DNA of 35,166 nucleotides from Candidatus Gastranaerophilales bacterium (GTDB lineage Bacteria > Cyanobacteriota > Vampirovibrionia > Gastranaerophilales > Gastranaerophilaceae): positions 1 through 35,166 of the forward strand of contig CAJOOA010000009.1 in NCBI GenBank assembly GCA_905236055.1. The letters are read 5' to 3'. The translations under genes and the position numbers were made by a program. The first letter of the stretch is position 1, and each line of letters starts with the position of its first letter. Shown in pieces: positions 8,222-16,423 of the stretch. Below the pieces are notes generated by a model. It saw nothing but the letters and a program-made list of their open reading frames with translations, had not been told where the DNA came from and searched no databases.

Positions 8222-8250
8222 ATATTAGAATAAACAAAATTAAAATGCAA
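8222..8250 (-). promoter_or_regulatory. Promoter of the rpmG-trnW-secE-nusG-rplKA operon
   Basis: On the minus strand TTGCAT, a 17-bp spacer and TAATAT give a good sigma-70-type match. The predicted start near 8215 gives a leader of about 80 nt that includes the 10-bp hairpin. Confidence 0.55.
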
Positions 8251-8278
8251 ATATATTATGAAGTTTTTTAAATATTCG

Positions 8279-8287
8279 TGATATAAT
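8279..8287 (+). promoter_or_regulatory. Extended -10 promoter of waaA
   Basis: TGATATAAT lies 23 bp before the waaA ATG, with a GGAAGAGGAG Shine-Dalgarno in between. No recognisable -35. Confidence 0.55.
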
Positions 8288-8310
8288 ACATTGACGGAAG
8301 AGGAGTTGTA

Positions 8311-9540
8311 ATGTTTAAACTTTTAAGTAATATATCTTTTTATATAGTAAAACCCATAATTAGCGTGGTTTTGAGAAAAAAGGATTATCCGGAATCTGCG
8401 ATTGCAAGAAAATACGGTAATATTCCCGAAACGGGCTTTGGGCAAGATGATAATCTAGTTATGTTTCATGGAGTTTCAGTAGGGGAAATTAATGCACTTG
8501 AGAATCTTGTTAAAAAGGTTAGGGCAGAGCATACTGATTTAAAAATAGTTGTAACAACCGGAACTCACACCGGGCAGGATTTGGCGAAAAAGAAACTTGG
8601 CGAAGTTGCAGATTTAATCACCTATTTTCCGGCGGATTTTCCTGTTGTTGTGGAGAAGTTTCTTGATAAGATTAATCCTACGAAAGTTTTTATTGCGGAA
8701 ACGGAAATTTGGCCAAATTTTGCGATGGAATGTAAAAAACGCGGTGTAGAAATTTATATAATTAACGGAAGAATTTCTGACAGCACGTTCAAATCTTATA
8801 AGACTTTTAAATTTCTGTTCAAATATTTTCTAACTTTCTATACGGGAATTTTTACCCAGAGTGATGAAGATAATGATAAATTTTTACAACTTGGTGCAAA
8901 TCCTGAAACTACAAAAAGGATGAATAATTTAAAATTTGATATTCAAAAGCCAATCGTCGATTTTGAGTTTGATAAGTGCGGAAACAGGGTTCTTCTGGCA
9001 GGTTCAACGCACAAGGGCGAAGACGAAATTGTTCTTTATATATACAGAAAATTAAAGGAAAAACATTCGGATTTAAAACTTATAATTGCGCCAAGGCATC
9101 TGACAAGAACGGAAGAAGTCAGGGCACTTACCGAAAGTTTCGGGTTTAAGTACGGATTTCGTTCAAATGGCATGTCAGATTTTAGCGAAAATGATGTTTT
9201 GATTCTTGATACAATTGGTGAATTAGGGAAAATGTACGCGTTCGCAGACATTGCGCTTATAGGAGGAAGCTTTAATAATACAGGGGGACATAATCCCTTA
9301 GAGGCAACTATTTTTGAGAAGCCGGTTATTTCAGGACCATCAATTCATAACTTTAAAGATATTTATAATATTATAAAAAATGCAGGTGCCGGCTTCGTAG
9401 TGAAAGATAAAGAGGGTTTGTATAATATTTCGGATAAACTTCTTTCTGACGCGGATTTTTATGCGTCAACTGTAAATTCTTCTGCAAAAGTTTTCAAGGA
9501 GCAGCAAGGCGCACTGCAATTTGTGTTGAATTTAATATAA
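8311..9540 (+). CDS. waaA: 3-deoxy-D-manno-octulosonic acid (Kdo) transferase
   Basis: Transfers Kdo from CMP-Kdo to lipid IVA at the inner face of the inner membrane, so the organism makes a Kdo-containing outer-membrane lipid. The 409-residue length fits the GT30 family. An N-terminal hydrophobic anchor (LLSNISFYIVKPIISVVL) is followed by FHGVSVGEINA with the catalytic-type Glu, AETEIWPN at about 130 and the C-terminal GGSFNNTGGHNPLE nucleotide-sugar motif. The start at 8311 has a GAGGAG Shine-Dalgarno. How many Kdo residues it adds cannot be told. It is alone on its promoter, divergent from the ribosomal operon; the other lipid A genes are not in the window. Confidence 0.95.
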   Translation: MFKLLSNISFYIVKPIISVVLRKKDYPESAIARKYGNIPETGFGQDDNLVMFHGVSVGEINALENLVKKVRAEHTDLKIVVTTGTHTGQDLAKKKLGEVADLITYFPADFPVVVEKFLDKINPTKVFIAETEIWPNFAMECKKRGVEIYIINGRISDSTFKSYKTFKFLFKYFLTFYTGIFTQSDEDNDKFLQLGANPETTKRMNNLKFDIQKPIVDFEFDKCGNRVLLAGSTHKGEDEIVLYIYRKLKEKHSDLKLIIAPRHLTRTEEVRALTESFGFKYGFRSNGMSDFSENDVLILDTIGELGKMYAFADIALIGGSFNNTGGHNPLEATIFEKPVISGPSIHNFKDIYNIIKNAGAGFVVKDKEGLYNISDKLLSDADFYASTVNSSAKVFKEQQGALQFVLNLI

Positions 9541-9564
9541 ATATATTGCGAATATTTAATTATC

Positions 9565-9573
9565 TGTTATCAT
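9565..9573 (+). promoter_or_regulatory. Extended -10 promoter of the HNH-like gene
   Basis: TGTTATCAT overlaps the ATG at 9572 that the ORF track uses as a start. If it is used, the transcript begins near 9580 and only the ATG at 9596 can serve, which also has the better Shine-Dalgarno. Confidence 0.4.
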
Positions 9574-9595
9574 GAAAGTACCAAGGGGTGTGAAA

Positions 9596-10696
9596 ATGTT
9601 GGTCCAACCTATTAGCGGGTTTAAACTTTTTGATGTTTATCCTAAGTTGCCCGTTCCCAAGCAACAATATTATAGCGTGCCAAATTATAGTAATGTGGCT
9701 TTTTGTGCGTTGACTTCTGCGGGTCAGGCGTTTAAGAAGTTAAAAAATGTCCCTGATGCTTTTTTTGGCGGAATTACAATTAATAGTTCTGATATAAGCA
9801 GAATTAGCAACGAATTAAAAAAATGTACAACCGTCAAAAAAGCAGTTCAATACTTAAAAAAATATAAGCCGAATATGTTGAAAACTGAAAGGGTTATTTT
9901 TGAACGCTTTGAGGCAGTTGCACAGAATAGTCCGAGGATGAAGTTTCAAGATCTTTTACAAAAATGGTATCCTGATGCACTTAGCGAATTGAAACGTGAA
10001 GAATTCGCGGTAATTGATGAAATAGATAAAATAGCGTTATCACTATCTAATGAATCAATGGTAAAAGTACGAAGAGAAACAACAAAATGTAGTACCGCAA
10101 TTATCGAAAATGATCCGCAAAATACATTTAAACGTAAACCCGCACTTGGGAATCTTCTTAAAATTGATGTAAAACCGGAAGAAGAAAAGATAATGGCAAA
10201 GCTTTTGGAAAAAGCAACATACTTACCGACTTCTGTTACGAGTGAAAATGCATTTATAGTAAAATATGCAGGTCGGTCACATAATGAAATTGCTTTCCGT
10301 CTTGTTTCGCCCTCTGTTGCTACAATTGATCATGTCCAAGCTGCTTCCAGAGGCGGAACAAATGATATAGGCAACTTCTTGTTGACGTCTGCAGGTGCAA
10401 ATACATTAAAGCAAGATATGTGGTTCAAAAAATTTGTAAAAAGATTCCCTGAAATTATTGCAAATTGTCAAAAATACATTGATTTTATTATAAATGTAAT
10501 TAACCGAGGCGGTCTAAAAGGTAACCAAGCGTATCCTTATAAAATAAGAAAAACGTTAATAAAAGAATCAGATGGTAAAGTCAAACTGGATTTATCTTTA
10601 TTAAAATATACCAAGGAAGAAGCAAAAGCTCTGGAAAAACAAACCTGCCATGGCAGCAGAAATTTGAAGCAGCAAAACTTTATAGCGGAGATATGA
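9596..10696 (+). CDS. HNH endonuclease-like protein with lineage-specific N-terminus
   Basis: I chose the ATG at 9596 (MLVQPISGF) over the track start because AAGGGG lies 7 nt upstream and a promoter -10 overlaps the earlier ATG. Residues about 240-275 read ATIDHVQAASRGGTNDIGN and then ANTLKQDM, which matches the HNH core: an IDH histidine pair, a GG turn, the central Asn, and the final N-x-x-K. The Cys pairs of zinc-bound HNH proteins are absent. The N-terminal 220 residues are basic and match nothing I know. No signal peptide or membrane segment. The stop overlaps the next gene by ATGA, so it is made together with a YraN-family protein of nuclease fold. A DNase role is plausible but unproven. 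Confidence 0.6.
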   Translation: MLVQPISGFKLFDVYPKLPVPKQQYYSVPNYSNVAFCALTSAGQAFKKLKNVPDAFFGGITINSSDISRISNELKKCTTVKKAVQYLKKYKPNMLKTERVIFERFEAVAQNSPRMKFQDLLQKWYPDALSELKREEFAVIDEIDKIALSLSNESMVKVRRETTKCSTAIIENDPQNTFKRKPALGNLLKIDVKPEEEKIMAKLLEKATYLPTSVTSENAFIVKYAGRSHNEIAFRLVSPSVATIDHVQAASRGGTNDIGNFLLTSAGANTLKQDMWFKKFVKRFPEIIANCQKYIDFIINVINRGGLKGNQAYPYKIRKTLIKESDGKVKLDLSLLKYTKEEAKALEKQTCHGSRNLKQQNFIAEI

Positions 10697-11055
10697 TATT
10701 GACGAACGTATCTGTTGGTAAAAATGGTGAAGAGATAGCGAAAAAATACCTTGAAAAACAAGGATACAAAATCCTTGAAACAAATAAGAGATTTTCACGC
10801 ATATGCGAAATTGATATTATTGCTCTAGATAAAGACACTCTTGTATTTTGCGAAGTTAAGACCCGAAAAACAAATATTTGCGGAAGTCCAATGGAAGCAA
10901 TTACAAAAACAAAGTATGCAAATATTAAAAAAGGAATGTTCTACTACCGACAGGAAAATCCTCAATATAAAAAAGCCAGAATCGACGCAATTTCAATTGT
11001 TTTTAAACCCGAATTTAAAATTGAACATTTAAAAAACATTTATATAAATTTATAG
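10693..11055 (+). CDS. YraN/UPF0102 family protein, restriction-nuclease-like fold
   Basis: The UPF0102 family has a PD-(D/E)XK nuclease fold; its biological role is unsettled. At 120 residues the length is normal. The family pattern is intact: GEEIAKKYLEKQGYKILETN at the start, EIDIIALDKDTLVFCEVKTR in the middle (acidic and Lys positions of the nuclease core: E-I-D, then E-V-K), and KKARIDAISI near the end. The usual Gly of GEIDLIA is Cys (CEIDIIA). The ATGA overlap with the HNH-like gene suggests translational coupling. In many genomes it neighbours rnhB; that is not so here. Confidence 0.9.
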   Translation: MILTNVSVGKNGEEIAKKYLEKQGYKILETNKRFSRICEIDIIALDKDTLVFCEVKTRKTNICGSPMEAITKTKYANIKKGMFYYRQENPQYKKARIDAISIVFKPEFKIEHLKNIYINL

Positions 11056-11105
11056 AATTTGTGCAAGTATATATTTTGGTAATTTTAACTGAAAATTGTT
11101 TGAGT

Positions 11106-11111
11106 TATAAT
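11106..11111 (+). promoter_or_regulatory. Candidate -10 element for the flavodiiron/rubredoxin operon
   Basis: TATAAT, 37 bp before the GTG start, with a weak T-rich -35 region. Confidence 0.35.
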
Positions 11112-11142
11112 TGGTTCAGATTGTTTATTAAGGAGAATGTTT

Positions 11143-12345
11143 GTGTATAATGTCAGAAAATTAACTGAGGATTTGCTTTATATTGGCTGTTCAGATAGAA
11201 GATTGGCTCTTTTTGAGAGTGCATACCCTATTCCAAACGGGATTTCGTATAATTCATACCTACTTAAAGATGAAAAAACTGTGCTTTTCGATACGGTAGA
11301 TAAATCGTGTTCCGCACAATTTTTTGAAAATCTAGTGGCGGGATTGGACGGCCGTCAGTTGGATTATTTGGTTATCCATCACATGGAGCCGGATCACTGT
11401 GCGCTTTTGGAAGATGTAATTTCAATATATCCCGATTTAAAAATCGTTTGTACGGCAAAAACGGTTGCGCTTATAAAGCAGTTTTTTGATTTTGAAGTTG
11501 ACTCCAGAGTAATGGTCGTTAAAGAAGGCGATTCATTGCGCACAGGTAAACATGAATTAACATTTATACCTGCGCCGATGGTTCATTGGCCCGAAGTTAT
11601 GACAACTTATGACAAAACGGATAAGGCATTATTCTCGGCAGACGCATTCGGTTCTTTTGGTGCAATTAACGGAAATTTAACAGATGAAGGGATAAACTTC
11701 GAGCGTGATTATCTTGATGAAGCCAGACGGTATTATACCAACATAGTTGGCAAGTACGGAATGCAAGTACAAATGCTTCTAAAGAAATTATGCAATTTTG
11801 AAATTGATACAATTTACCCCCTCCATGGACTTGTGATAAAAGAAAATATAAAGGCATATAAAGAAAAATATGATAAGTGGTCAAGATACGAAGCAGAAGA
11901 AAAATCGGTTCTAATTGCTTATTCATCTGTATACGGCGGAACGGAAAATACCGTCAATATACTTGCAGGAATGCTTGCAGATAAAGGCATAAAGGGTATA
12001 AAAATGTATGATGTATCCCAAACTCATTATTCCTATGTTTTATCGGATGCATTTAAATATTCTCATATTGTATTTGCAACAACAACTTATAATAACGGAA
12101 TATTTGAAACAATGGAAAATCTTTTGCATAATATTTCCGCACACAATCTTCAGAACAGAAAAATTGTTCTTATTCAGAACGGTTCTTGGGCTCCTGCGTG
12201 CGGGGGGCAAATGAAAACAATACTTGAAAAAATTCCAAATATCGAATTTCTTGATGAATCTTTGTGTATAAAATCAACGTTAAAAGAAAATCAGCTTGAT
12301 GAATTAGAATGTCTTGCAGATAAAATAGTAGATAGTATAAAATAA
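11143..12345 (+). CDS. Flavodiiron protein (FprA-type A flavoprotein)
   Basis: Reduces O2 to water and/or NO to N2O at a diiron site next to FMN, protecting anaerobes. The N-terminal metallo-beta-lactamase-like domain (1-about 250) shows the ligand set HxExDH (HHMEPDH), then VHWPEV, FSADAFGSFG and YPLHGLVI. The C-terminal flavodoxin domain begins at about 258 with IAYSSVYGGTENT as the FMN phosphate loop and has TTYNNGIFETM. I prefer the GTG at 11143, codon 3 of the track ORF: AGGAG lies 7 nt before it but only one base before the ATG at 11137. Rubredoxin follows 20 bp downstream and is the usual electron donor. There is no fused rubredoxin or flavin reductase domain, so this is class A. Confidence 0.95.
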   Translation: MYNVRKLTEDLLYIGCSDRRLALFESAYPIPNGISYNSYLLKDEKTVLFDTVDKSCSAQFFENLVAGLDGRQLDYLVIHHMEPDHCALLEDVISIYPDLKIVCTAKTVALIKQFFDFEVDSRVMVVKEGDSLRTGKHELTFIPAPMVHWPEVMTTYDKTDKALFSADAFGSFGAINGNLTDEGINFERDYLDEARRYYTNIVGKYGMQVQMLLKKLCNFEIDTIYPLHGLVIKENIKAYKEKYDKWSRYEAEEKSVLIAYSSVYGGTENTVNILAGMLADKGIKGIKMYDVSQTHYSYVLSDAFKYSHIVFATTTYNNGIFETMENLLHNISAHNLQNRKIVLIQNGSWAPACGGQMKTILEKIPNIEFLDESLCIKSTLKENQLDELECLADKIVDSIK

Positions 12346-12365
12346 ATTAAAAAGGAGGATTAACT

Positions 12366-12521
12366 ATGAAATATGTATGTTCTGTATGTGGTTACGAATA
12401 CGATCCGGCAAAGGGTGATCCCGATAACGGAATAGCACCAGGAACTGAATTCGCAGATTTACCTGAAGATTGGGTATGTCCGCTTTGTTCTGTTGGAAAA
12501 GACATGTTTAATGAAGCATAA
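12366..12521 (+). CDS. Rubredoxin
   Basis: Not in the ORF track because of its size. The ATG follows a strong AAAGGAGG Shine-Dalgarno. The product is 51 residues with both iron-binding pairs CSVCGY (5-10) and CPLCSVGK (38-45), plus the family pattern [23 protein letters not shown]. The second pair is CPLCSVGKD; the residue after Cys is Ser rather than the usual Gly or Val, a minor change. It lies 20 bp after the flavodiiron gene and likely passes electrons to it. Confidence 0.97.
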   Translation: MKYVCSVCGYEYDPAKGDPDNGIAPGTEFADLPEDWVCPLCSVGKDMFNEA

Positions 12522-12540
12522 AGATAGTTTGAATCACTTG

Positions 12541-12577
12541 GGGGCAAATTCGTATAATGAATTTGCCCCTCTCTTTT
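12541..12577 (+). terminator. Rho-independent terminator after rubredoxin
   Basis: GGGGCAAATTC-GTATAAT-GAATTTGCCCC is an 11-bp perfect stem followed by TCTCTTTT, 19 bp after the rubredoxin stop. Confidence 0.92.
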
Positions 12578-12693
12578 GTGCCTTATTCAGCTTCCGTACA
12601 TTTGTAAACTTTTGTAACAAATTTAATCCAAATTGAAATTAGATATTTTATATATACTTTATATATATAAGAAGTAATATAAGAGGTAACGAT

Positions 12694-13818
12694 ATGCCAC
12701 ATCCAGGTCCTATAATAGGACATCATTATCCCCCTATACATCATGGTCACGGTCATTCACATGGCCACTGGCATGATTGCTGCTGCGGTAATTCTATATG
12801 GTGTACCGGTGGCGGCTATGGCGGTTCGTTTTTTGGCGGCATAAAAGGCGGCTTCTGGGGCGGTTTTCAAACTGCATTCGGACAATGTCTGGGCGGCTGG
12901 CTTGGCGGACTCGCAAGCGGGCTTATGAGCGGAATGATGGGCGGCATGATGGGGATGTCCATGTACGGCGGCGGCTGGTTCGGTGGAATGATGGGAATGC
13001 CGTTTATGGGCGGGGGCTCATTCAGCGGCTTCAATTTATATCCTGAAAACTATGATTGGATGGGTATGAACATGGGCTATGGTTATGGCTACGGCTATGG
13101 TAATGTCTACCCAAGTAACGTTACGCTTAAACCCGCTAGTAATACAGTGGAACCTCTTGCAAAAGGTGAAACCGAGACGGTAGGCCCTGTTGCTGCAGCA
13201 GCTGAAAAGCCAGAAGCTTTAGAATTAGATAGCTTGCTATCAAATCTTACTACTAAAACATTATTTACAGAACAAGAGTTAGAAACTCTGGTCGCAGGTG
13301 AAATTCCTCAGGATGAAAAAGATGCTGTTAAAAATATATTGCTAAGTCAGTTACAAAATTTGAAAGCAAAAGATGAGAACAGCAATGAATATTATAAAAT
13401 ATCGCAAGATTATGGCGTACTAAAAGCCCTTGAACTATTGTGCAAGCTTGAACCAAACACTGTAGTACGATGTGTAACAAGAGACCAAAGCAACGATAAA
13501 TTTATTCAAGGTACTATAAGTAATGTAAAAAGAGACGGAAATAAAATAACATACAATATTACTTGTAAAGAGCTTGTTGAAAATGATGAAAAATGCGGAT
13601 GTATCCTGGGAGCCGTCTATGAAATGGAGCAAAAAGGCGGAAAATGCAAACCTACAAATGTATATAAAGATATCGCTGGTAATAGAACAAAAGTACAGTT
13701 TAATACAGCTACAGATTACCGTTTTGAAGGCGGAATATGGGTTAATAAAGCCGATCCGACAGTATCTGCAGAAGAGATAAAGAGAATAAAAAATATAGAA
13801 AATCCTGATGAAGAATAA
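12694..13818 (+). CDS. His/Gly/Met-rich orphan protein
   Basis: No known family. The first 32 residues are packed with histidine (HHGHGHSHGHWHDCCC), a plausible metal-binding patch. Residues about 37-135 are Gly-rich with Met and aromatic residues (GGMMGMSMYGGG, GYGYGYGYG), suggesting a flexible or membrane-active low-complexity segment. The remaining 240 residues are an ordinary charged domain with TEQELETLVAGEIPQDE and a Cys-containing stretch (CKELVENDEKCGC, GGKCKP). There is no classical signal peptide. AGAGGT supports the ATG. It is monocistronic, between two terminators. GC content is locally higher because of Gly codons. Could be a surface or scaffold protein; I assign no function. Confidence 0.8.
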   Translation: MPHPGPIIGHHYPPIHHGHGHSHGHWHDCCCGNSIWCTGGGYGGSFFGGIKGGFWGGFQTAFGQCLGGWLGGLASGLMSGMMGGMMGMSMYGGGWFGGMMGMPFMGGGSFSGFNLYPENYDWMGMNMGYGYGYGYGNVYPSNVTLKPASNTVEPLAKGETETVGPVAAAAEKPEALELDSLLSNLTTKTLFTEQELETLVAGEIPQDEKDAVKNILLSQLQNLKAKDENSNEYYKISQDYGVLKALELLCKLEPNTVVRCVTRDQSNDKFIQGTISNVKRDGNKITYNITCKELVENDEKCGCILGAVYEMEQKGGKCKPTNVYKDIAGNRTKVQFNTATDYRFEGGIWVNKADPTVSAEEIKRIKNIENPDEE

Positions 13819-13850
13819 AAAAGAAACTCTCCCTCGAGAGTTTCTTTTTT
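13817..13850. terminator. Bidirectional terminator between the His-rich gene and pilT
   Basis: AAAAAAGAAACTCTC-CCTC-GAGAGTTTCTTTTTT is nearly symmetric, with an A-run on one side and a T-run on the other, so it can end transcripts from both converging genes. Confidence 0.9.
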
Positions 13851-13867
13851 TATGAATAAATTCAATT

Positions 13868-14953
13868 TTATGATTGTTGAATAGCGCGTTTGAATTCTTC
13901 CGGACGACTTGATCTCGCAAGTGCATCTTCAAGAGTTATTTGTTTCTTTAAGTATAAATCTCTTAAAGACATTTCAAGAGTTTGCATTCCAAATCCGGAG
14001 TTTGTCTGCATTGTTGAATATATTTGAGCAGCTTTTGCTTCACGAATCAGGTTAGCAATTGCAGGTATTACAAGCATGACTTCTTGAGCCATTATACGAC
14101 CTTGCTTTGTGCCATCCGGCTGTAACAACGGCAGAAGTGTTTGTGAAAATACCGCAACCAATGAGTTGGAAAGCTGTACACGAACCTGCTGCTGTTGGCC
14201 TTCCGGAAAAACGTCGATGATACGGTCGATTGTTTGGGAAGCTGACGAAGTATGCAGTGTGCCGAATACCAAGTGCCCTGTTTCTGCTGCTGTCAAAGCC
14301 AATCTTATTGTATCCAAGTCTCTCATCTCACCTACGAGTATGATATCAGGATCTTCACGAAGAGCTGCTTTAAGAGCATTTGCGAAACTTCTTGTATCCT
14401 GTCCCAATTCTCTTTGGTGGATAATTGAACGTTTTGAAGGATGTATAAATTCTATAGGATCCTCAATCGTTAATATATGTTCTGAACGTGTTTCATTGAT
14501 ATAGTTAATCATTGCAGCAAGAGTTGTTGATTTACCTGAACCGGTTGGCCCTGTTACAAGAATCAATCCTCTCGGTTTTTCCGCCATCTTACGAACAGTA
14601 TCTGATAACCCAAGTTCTTTGAATGAAGGAACTTTTGATGCAATTACACGGAAAGCTGCTGCGTAATTTCCTCTGTCTTTGTATATGTTAACCCTGAATC
14701 GGCTTAAGCCCTGTATGCCGTATGAAAAATCGAGTTCCCAGTCCTGTTCAAGTTTACGTCTTTGTTCCTTGTTCAACATTGGGAATAGAAGTAGCTCAAC
14801 CTCTTCCGGTTTCAGTGCAGGGACATCCATTCTCTGCAAATTACCGTCAATACGAACGACAGGAGGCAATCCGGCAGAAATATGTAAGTCTGAACCTCTT
14901 TGTCTTACTACAACTTCCAAATATTTTTCAATAAGCATATCCAAGCTCTCCAA
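13868..14953 (-). CDS. pilT: Type IV pilus retraction ATPase PilT
   Basis: Hexameric cytoplasmic ATPase that depolymerises type IV pili and drives twitching. The 361 residues show every PilT landmark: N-terminal PAS-like domain with RGSDLHISAGLPP, Walker A GPTGSGKST at about 135, Asp box (TIEDPIEF), Walker B LVGEMRD, His box TGHLVFGTLHT, and the C-terminal IANLIREAKAAQIYSTMQT (PilT usually has AIRNLIRE; the Arg is Ala here, as IPAIANLIRE). No pilB, pilC or pilM-Q genes lie nearby. A good promoter sits directly upstream. A prepilin gene at 30278 is the only other pilus-linked gene in the window. Confidence 0.96.
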   Translation of the reverse strand: MESLDMLIEKYLEVVVRQRGSDLHISAGLPPVVRIDGNLQRMDVPALKPEEVELLLFPMLNKEQRRKLEQDWELDFSYGIQGLSRFRVNIYKDRGNYAAAFRVIASKVPSFKELGLSDTVRKMAEKPRGLILVTGPTGSGKSTTLAAMINYINETRSEHILTIEDPIEFIHPSKRSIIHQRELGQDTRSFANALKAALREDPDIILVGEMRDLDTIRLALTAAETGHLVFGTLHTSSASQTIDRIIDVFPEGQQQQVRVQLSNSLVAVFSQTLLPLLQPDGTKQGRIMAQEVMLVIPAIANLIREAKAAQIYSTMQTNSGFGMQTLEMSLRDLYLKKQITLEDALARSSRPEEFKRAIQQS

Positions 14954-14973
14954 ACTGTATCAAAATAACATTT

Positions 14974-14995
14974 AAATTCTATCATACTAGAATTT
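14974..14995. repeat. AT-rich palindrome overlapping the pilT promoter
   Basis: AAATTCTA-TCATAC-TAGAATTT is an 8-bp perfect inverted repeat that contains the pilT -10. No T-run follows on the minus strand, so it is a better operator candidate than a terminator. Confidence 0.4.
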
Positions 14996-15004
14996 TTATG
15001 TAAA
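14976..15004 (-). promoter_or_regulatory. Promoter of pilT
   Basis: Minus strand TTTACA, a 17-bp spacer and TAGAAT preceded by TGA (extended -10). The predicted start is near 14969, about 16 nt before the pilT ATG. The -35 overlaps the region just before the stop of the upstream gene. Confidence 0.65.
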
Positions 15005-15007
15005 GTT

Positions 15008-16210
15008 TTATTCGACTAAGTATTTATAAATTATTTCGGACGCTTTTACAATAAAATCTTTTCCCTGTTGAGAATTATATGGGCGTTTAGCAAGGATAAC
15101 AACTATATACCTTTTACCGTTAGGTGCAAAAACTATACCTGCATCGCCTAGCATTGTGCCGATATCTCCTGTTTTGTGAATAAATAGAGCTCCTTCGCCT
15201 AAGCCGGCTTGAATAAGCCGATTATTCTTGACATGGCTCATGTAGTCAACAATATATTCTCTAGAATTTACATTTAAGAATCCGGGATTGTCAAGATTGT
15301 ATAGGATTTTAGCCATGTCTTTGGCCGTAGTTTTGTTAGTGCCTTGTAAATCAGGTAACCAGGTTCTCACATAAGTTGTTGAAATTCCCCAATCCCTCAA
15401 GCCCGCATTAACATCTTCCATGCCTCCCATTTTGGACATAATCATGTTTGTTGAAGAATTATCGGATTCTTGAATCATAATTTTAGCAAGATTATCCATT
15501 GAGTAGGTCTTTCCGGCCTGAGAATATTGTAAACTTCCGGAACCTGATGAACGATAGACTTCGCTAAATTTCATTTCGTCATATATTGTAAATTGATTGG
15601 CTTCAATCGACTTAAACATTCTAACAAGTATTGGAAGTTTTATAATACTTGCTGCAGGATAAAGTTCGCTCGCATTAATATCTACATAGCGGCCTTGTTC
15701 ATATTCCCAAACATATATAGCGGGAGTAATTGATTTGTACTCTTTGCCAAGATTAAGCAATTGTGACTTTAAATCAGCTATTTCATCTGTATGATACATT
15801 GTTGTAACCTCACTATGTTTTTTATCGATAGTGGGTATTAAAAGCAGCTGGTTATTAATGATTCCGTTATTTAAGTATTTTGAAACAGGAAATGCCATAC
15901 TATGCATGTTAATTTCGGTACTGAAAGCCGGGTCTTCAGCTGCCATTTTGTTATGATAACCTGCAGAAGTATTTAATCTGTCAGGATATGCAACTTGTTT
16001 TACCAAAATATTATAAGATGTGGGTAAAACAAATATTCCAAAAGACATTAAAAAGGCAAGTGTTACAAGAAGTCTTAAAAATTCAACAAAAGGATTCCTC
16101 TTTTTTGCCTGTTTTGGCTTCTTTTTGATTTTTTTTACAGGGTTTGTGTATGTCCTATTCGGAACAGCATATATATCAGTTCTCTGTATTTGCTGCTTAT
16201 ATGCGTACAA
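15008..16210 (-). CDS. Membrane-anchored class A beta-lactamase-fold serine hydrolase
   Basis: Start is a TTG at 16210, supported by GGGAGGG 8 nt upstream. Residues 1-40 are basic and cytoplasmic, about 42-70 form one membrane anchor, and the rest is periplasmic. The serine beta-lactamase/PBP fold is marked by SIIK (Ser188, Lys191), SDN (249-251) and KTG (346-348), in the right order and spacing for class A. The omega-loop segment reads WLPDLQ where class A enzymes have W-E-P-E-L-N, so the deacylating Glu166 position is Leu285 and Asn170 is Gln. That argues against efficient beta-lactam hydrolysis. A peptidoglycan-related hydrolase or a slow beta-lactam-binding protein is more likely. It lies 55 bp upstream of pilT on the same strand. 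Confidence 0.85.
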   Translation of the reverse strand: MYAYKQQIQRTDIYAVPNRTYTNPVKKIKKKPKQAKKRNPFVEFLRLLVTLAFLMSFGIFVLPTSYNILVKQVAYPDRLNTSAGYHNKMAAEDPAFSTEINMHSMAFPVSKYLNNGIINNQLLLIPTIDKKHSEVTTMYHTDEIADLKSQLLNLGKEYKSITPAIYVWEYEQGRYVDINASELYPAASIIKLPILVRMFKSIEANQFTIYDEMKFSEVYRSSGSGSLQYSQAGKTYSMDNLAKIMIQESDNSSTNMIMSKMGGMEDVNAGLRDWGISTTYVRTWLPDLQGTNKTTAKDMAKILYNLDNPGFLNVNSREYIVDYMSHVKNNRLIQAGLGEGALFIHKTGDIGTMLGDAGIVFAPNGKRYIVVILAKRPYNSQQGKDFIVKASEIIYKYLVE

Positions 16211-16423
16211 TATTACAACCCTCCCTTAATGTAACAATACTAACATTTTTAAGCATTTTTCAAATCCATTAAATGTAGGAAATATAAGGGATAAATTAAA
16301 GAAATGTTTATAAAAATATTTCTGAGTTTAAATTATTAAGAATTGTCGTGGATGTTCTCTATTTTTGCAATGTAACCATTCATAAATTTTTATCATACTT
16401 TATTAGAACAATGGAGAAATTAT

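Noticed and set aside
13435-13932. 165-codon minus-strand ORF across the His-rich gene and the end of pilT
   Set aside because: It runs antisense to a well-supported gene and into pilT in another frame; Phe/Tyr/Cys-rich product with no domain, typical of a shadow.
14109-14504. 131-codon plus-strand ORF inside pilT
   Set aside because: Antisense to an intact ATPase; Cys/Ser-rich shadow.
15008-16210. Antibiotic-resistance beta-lactamase
   Set aside because: The Glu166 position is Leu, so hydrolytic beta-lactamase activity is not supported by sequence.
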